This document shows positions 20,583-24,034 of a stretch of DNA of 24,034 nt, piece by piece. Each line of letters begins with the position of its first letter. The stretch's first letter is position 1. Under the pieces are notes generated by a model. The model was given only the letters and a program-made list of their open reading frames with translations. It made no database searches and was not told where the DNA came from. Origin of the DNA: Trachelipus rathkii (lineage: Eukaryota > Arthropoda > Malacostraca > Isopoda > Trachelipodidae); contig JABUQX010078728.1 of assembly GCA_015478945.1 (NCBI GenBank), positions 1 through 24,034 of the forward strand, given 5' to 3'. Both the position numbers and the translations under genes were made by a program.

Positions 20583-22965
20583 CAAAGAAGATACCTCAAA
20601 CACCTGCCTAAATTACCTAGGAGTCCAAATTATTACATGAAAGTGATTTAGTATGAATGCTAATTTTTTCAACTTTAGATTTCTTTGTTATAACACTTAA
20701 AACGATATACTGAAGCTCGCTAGCTTAAATTGGCTAGAACAGCAGAATGTAAGTATTCTAGAGTTCTTGCAAAGAAGATACCTTCAAACACCTGCCTAAG
20801 ATTTTCCCTAGAGTCCAATTTTACATGAAAGTGATTTAGTTGAATGCTAATTTTTTCAACTTTAGATTTCTTTGTTATAACCTTTTATAACGATATACCT
20901 AAGCTTGACTACGCTTTATTGCTACAGCAGAATGTAAGATTCTAGGTTCTTCAAGAGATACCTCAACACTGCATAAATTACCCGTAGGAGTCCAAATGGT
21001 CTTACAATGAAAGTGATTTTAGTATGAATGCCCTAATTTTTCCAAACTTAGATTCCTTTGTTATAACACCTAAAAAGCGATATACCTAAGCTCGATACCG
21101 CTTTATTGCTACACCAGAATGTAAGTATTTTATAGTTCTTCAAAGAAGATACCTCAAACACCTAACTAAATTACCTAGGAGTCCAAATTATTACATGAAA
21201 GTGATTTAGTATGAATGCTAATTTTTTCAACTTTAGATTTCTATGTTATACACTTAAAAACGATAACCCAAGCTCGACTCGCTTTTATTGCTTACCACCA
21301 GAATGTTAAGTATTGCTTAAGAGTTCTGTCAAGAAGATTACCTAAATCACTGCTGCCTAAATACTCTAGGATCGCAAATCTATTACAGAAGTTGATTTAG
21401 TAGATATCTAATTTTTTCAACTTTAGATTTCTTTGTTATAACACTAAACGAATACTTAAGCTCGCTATCACGCTCGGTTGCTACACAAATGTAAGTATTT
21501 ATAGAGTCTCTCAAAGAAGAATACCTCAAACACCTGACCATAAATTACCGTAGGAGTCCCAAATTATTACTGAGGTGAGTTTAGTATGAATGCTAAATTT
21601 TTTCAACTTTAGATTCTTTTGTTATAAACCTAAAACGATATATCTAAGCTCGACTACGCTTGATTGCTACACCAGGAAATGTAAGTACTTTTAGAGTTCT
21701 TCAAAGACTATACCTCAACAAACACCTGCCTAAGTTACCTAGGAGTCAAAATTATTACATGATAGTGATTTAGTATGAATGCTAATTTTTTCAAACTTTA
21801 CGATTTTCTTGTTAAAACACACTTAAAACGACAACCCTAAGCTCGACTACGCTTTTATTGCTAAACCAGAATGTAAGTATTTTAAGAAAAGTTCTTTAAA
21901 GAAGATACCTCAACATCGTTGCCTAAATTACCTAGGAGTCCCAATTATTACATGAAAATGATTTAGTATCAATGCTAATTTTTTCAACTTTAGATTTCTT
22001 TTGTTATAACACTTAAAAAAATATACCTAAGCTCGACTACCTTATTGCTACAAGCCAGAATGTAAGTATTTTATAGGTCTTCAAAGAAGATACCTCAAAA
22101 CACCTGCCTTATTACCTAGGAGTCCAAATTTATACATGAAAGTGATTTAGTGTGATGCTAATTTTTTCAACTTTGAATTTCTTTGTTATAACACTTTAAA
22201 ACGATATACCTAAGCTCAATAGATTTAATTTGGCCTCAACCAGATAAGTAAGTATTTTAGAGTTATCAAAGAAGGATACTCAAAACACCTGCCTAATACC
22301 CTAGGATCAAATTTATTAAATGAAAGTGATTAGTATGAAATTGCTATTTCAACATTTACAGATTCTTGTGTTTATATAACTACTTTAAACGATATAACCT
22401 AAGCCTTGACTACGCCTTTAGAAATTGCTACAACAGAATGTAAGGTATTCTTAGAGTTCTTCCAAAGCAGAATACCGTCAAAACCACCTGCCTAACTACC
22501 TAGGTAGTCCAACATTATTAACATGAAAGTGGATTTAGTATGAATGCTAATTTTTCAACTTTAAAAGATTTCTTTTTGTTATAACACTTAAAACGATATA
22601 CCCTAAGCTCGACTACGCTTTATGGCTACACCAGAATGTAAGTATTTGAGAGTTCTTCAAAGAAGAATACCAGTCAAAACACCCTTAATTACCTAGGAGT
22701 CCAAATATTACATGAAAGTGATTTAGTATGAAGGCTAATTTTTTCAACTTAGATTTCTTTGTTATAACACTTATAACGATAAACCTAAGCTCGACTACGC
22801 TTTTATTGCTACACCAGAATGTATGTATTTAGAGTTCTTCAAAGAAGAACCCTCAAACACCTGCCAAAATTACCTAGGAGTCAAATATTACATTAAAGTG
22901 ATTCGATGAATGCTAATTTTTTCACATTTAGATTTCTTTATTATAACAATCTTAAAACGAATATA

Positions 22966-22975
22966 CCCCCCCCCC
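22966..22975. repeat. Ten-base C homopolymer
   Basis: 'gaatata' is followed by ten C and then 'aagctcaac', where the consensus has 'gatatacctaagctcgac'. It is the only long C run in the window, and the flanks are normal satellite. A sequencing or consensus artefact is the likeliest cause. Confidence 0.6.
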
Positions 22976-24034
22976 AAGCTCAACTACGCTTTATTGCTAC
23001 ACCACAGAATGTAAGCTATCTTTAGAGTTCTTAAAAAAGATACATCAAAACACCGCCTAAAATTACGCTTAGGAAGTCCCAAAATTATTACATAAAATGA
23101 ATTTAGTATGAATCTAATTTTTTCAACTTTAGATTTCTTGTTATAACACTTAAACACGATAAACCTAACCTCAACTACGGTTACTGCTACAACCAGAATG
23201 TAAGTTGTTTAGAGTTCTTCAAAGAAGATACCTCAAAAACCTTCCTAAATTACTACGAGTCCAATTATTACATGAAGTGATTTAGTATGAATGCTAATTT
23301 TTTTCAAGCTTTAGATTCTTTTTGTAACACTTAAAAACGATATAACCTAAGCTCGATCTCGCCCTATGTACAACAATTAAGTTTTTAGAGTTCTTCACAT
23401 AACAGAAGAACTCAAACAACCTGCCCTAAATTACTAGGAAGTCCAAATTTATACATGTAAAGTGATTAAGTATGACTGCTTAATTTTTTTCAACTTAGAT
23501 TCTTGTTATAAACACTTAAAACGATATACGCTAAGCTCGACTAACGCTACGCTTTTTTCTAAGATATTTTAGAGTTCTTCAAAGAAATACTCAAACACCT
23601 GCCCAAATTACCTAGGAGTCCAAATTAATTACATGAAAGTGAAATTTAAGTATGAATGCAAAATTTTTCCAACTTTCAGATTTTATTTGTTATAACTACC
23701 TTAAAAACGATATCACCTAGCTTCGACAACGCTTTATTGCACACCCAGAATGGTAATAATTTTAGAGTTCTTTTTAAAGAAGATATCCTTCAAACATCTG
23801 CCTGAAATTAACCTAGATTCCAAAATTATTACATGAAACAGATTTAGTATGAATTCTAATTTTTCAACTTTAGATTTCTTTTGTTATAACACTTAAAAAC
23901 GATATACCTAAGCTCACTAACGATTTATTGCTACACGCAGAATGAAGTAAATTTAAGAGTTCCTCAAAAGAAGATGACCTCAAACACACCGCCTAAATTA
24001 CATAGAGTCAAATTAGTTACATGAAAGTGAATTT

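Larger units (their letters stand above)
1..24034 (+). repeat. 183-bp AT-rich tandem satellite array, about 126 head-to-tail copies
   Basis: The same unit recurs from the first base to the last. Its landmarks, in order, are 'cgatatacctaagctcgac', 'tacgctttattgctacacca', 'gaatgtaagtattttagag', 'ttcttcaaagaagatacctc', 'aaacacctgcctaaattacc', 'taggagtccaaattattaca', 'tgaaagtgatttagtatgaa', 'tgctaattttttcaacttta' and 'gatttctttgttataacact'. The cleanest copies count to 183 bp with 57 G or C. Anchors were placed at about 126 sites with no skipped or inverted copy. Raw spacing runs from 178 to 233 bases because of indels. Neither array edge is present. A tandem array of this unit size and extent is known from eukaryotic satellite DNA; a centromeric or heterochromatic location is inference. 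No family was recognised and no gene lies anywhere in the array. Confidence 0.97.
20151..24034 (+). repeat. Terminal block of consensus-type monomers without diagnostic variants
   Basis: About 21 units after the last U unit carry none of the V, T, U, X or W marks. If the 29-monomer period continued, V would be expected near 20.5 kb, T near 21.3 and 23.5 kb, and X-W near 22.6-22.8 kb. Those units were read individually and are of the ordinary type. Noise rises again after 20.4 kb but not enough to hide whole marker sets. Nothing non-satellite is seen apart from a run of ten C at 22,966. Confidence 0.7.

Noticed and set aside
21215..21400. Open frame of 61 codons
   Set aside because: It starts at the 'atgctaatttt' of an ordinary monomer and stays open because of indels in noisy sequence.
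1..24034. CRISPR array or other prokaryotic repeat-spacer system
   Set aside because: The whole 183-bp unit repeats with no unique spacers between short repeats, and there is no leader or associated gene.
1..24034. Transposon, retroelement or nested insertion in the array
   Set aside because: The anchor spacing is never broken by more than about 50 bases, and I saw no terminal repeats, target duplications or coding remnants.
1..24034. Inversions of blocks within the array
   Set aside because: All of the roughly 126 anchors read in the same direction; no reverse-complement anchor was found.
1..24034. Tandem tRNA, 5S rRNA or snRNA gene array
   Set aside because: The unit has no cloverleaf, no A/B or C box arrangement I could recognise, and is too AT-rich; it shows no RNA-gene hallmarks.

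Overview
The whole 24,034-base window is one uninterrupted head-to-tail tandem satellite array. I see no gene, RNA gene, transposon or other unique sequence in it. The repeat unit is 183 bp by hand count of the cleanest copies and about 31% G+C. I located about 126 successive copies through the recurring anchor 'aagctcgactacg', from base 91 to base 23,923. Every copy is in the same orientation, and both window ends fall inside the array, so its true size and flanks are unknown. A near nucleosome-length, AT-rich array this long points to a eukaryotic nuclear genome, plausibly centromeric or other heterochromatin. I do not recognise the satellite family and cannot name the organism.

The text looks like raw or only partly corrected long-read sequence. 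Single-base insertions and deletions are scattered throughout, with insertions prevailing: spacing between successive anchors averages about 191 bases against a 183 bp unit. Quality is uneven. Spacing is about 203 bases in the first 2.9 kb, falls to about 187 in the last 10 kb, and is essentially 183 around 19.7-20.4 kb, where copies are almost error free.

The main result is a higher-order structure. Some monomers carry sets of diagnostic changes that recur in a fixed order. I name these monomer types P, V, Q, R, S, T, U, N, X and W. Two kinds of cassette exist. One is P-V-Q-R-S-T-U, with V starting near 3561, 9581, 13536, 15055 and 18965. The other is X-W-(2-3 ordinary monomers)-S-T-U, starting near 268, 5966, 11731 and 17201. 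From about 9.5 to 20.15 kb the whole series repeats with a period of 29 monomers (nominally 5.3 kb, 5.4-5.5 kb in these coordinates), with more than 20 markers matching in order. The first 9.4 kb keeps the 29-monomer spacing of the X-W...T-U cassette but differs between its markers, including a contracted X-W-U junction near 8.5-9.1 kb. The last 3.9 kb (20.15 kb to the end) lacks all the diagnostic types.

Nothing works as a gene set here. The consensus unit has stop codons in all three forward frames, and the longest open stretches are 60-77 codons created by indels. Any function would be structural (chromatin, centromere) or through non-coding satellite transcripts, neither of which the sequence alone can show.
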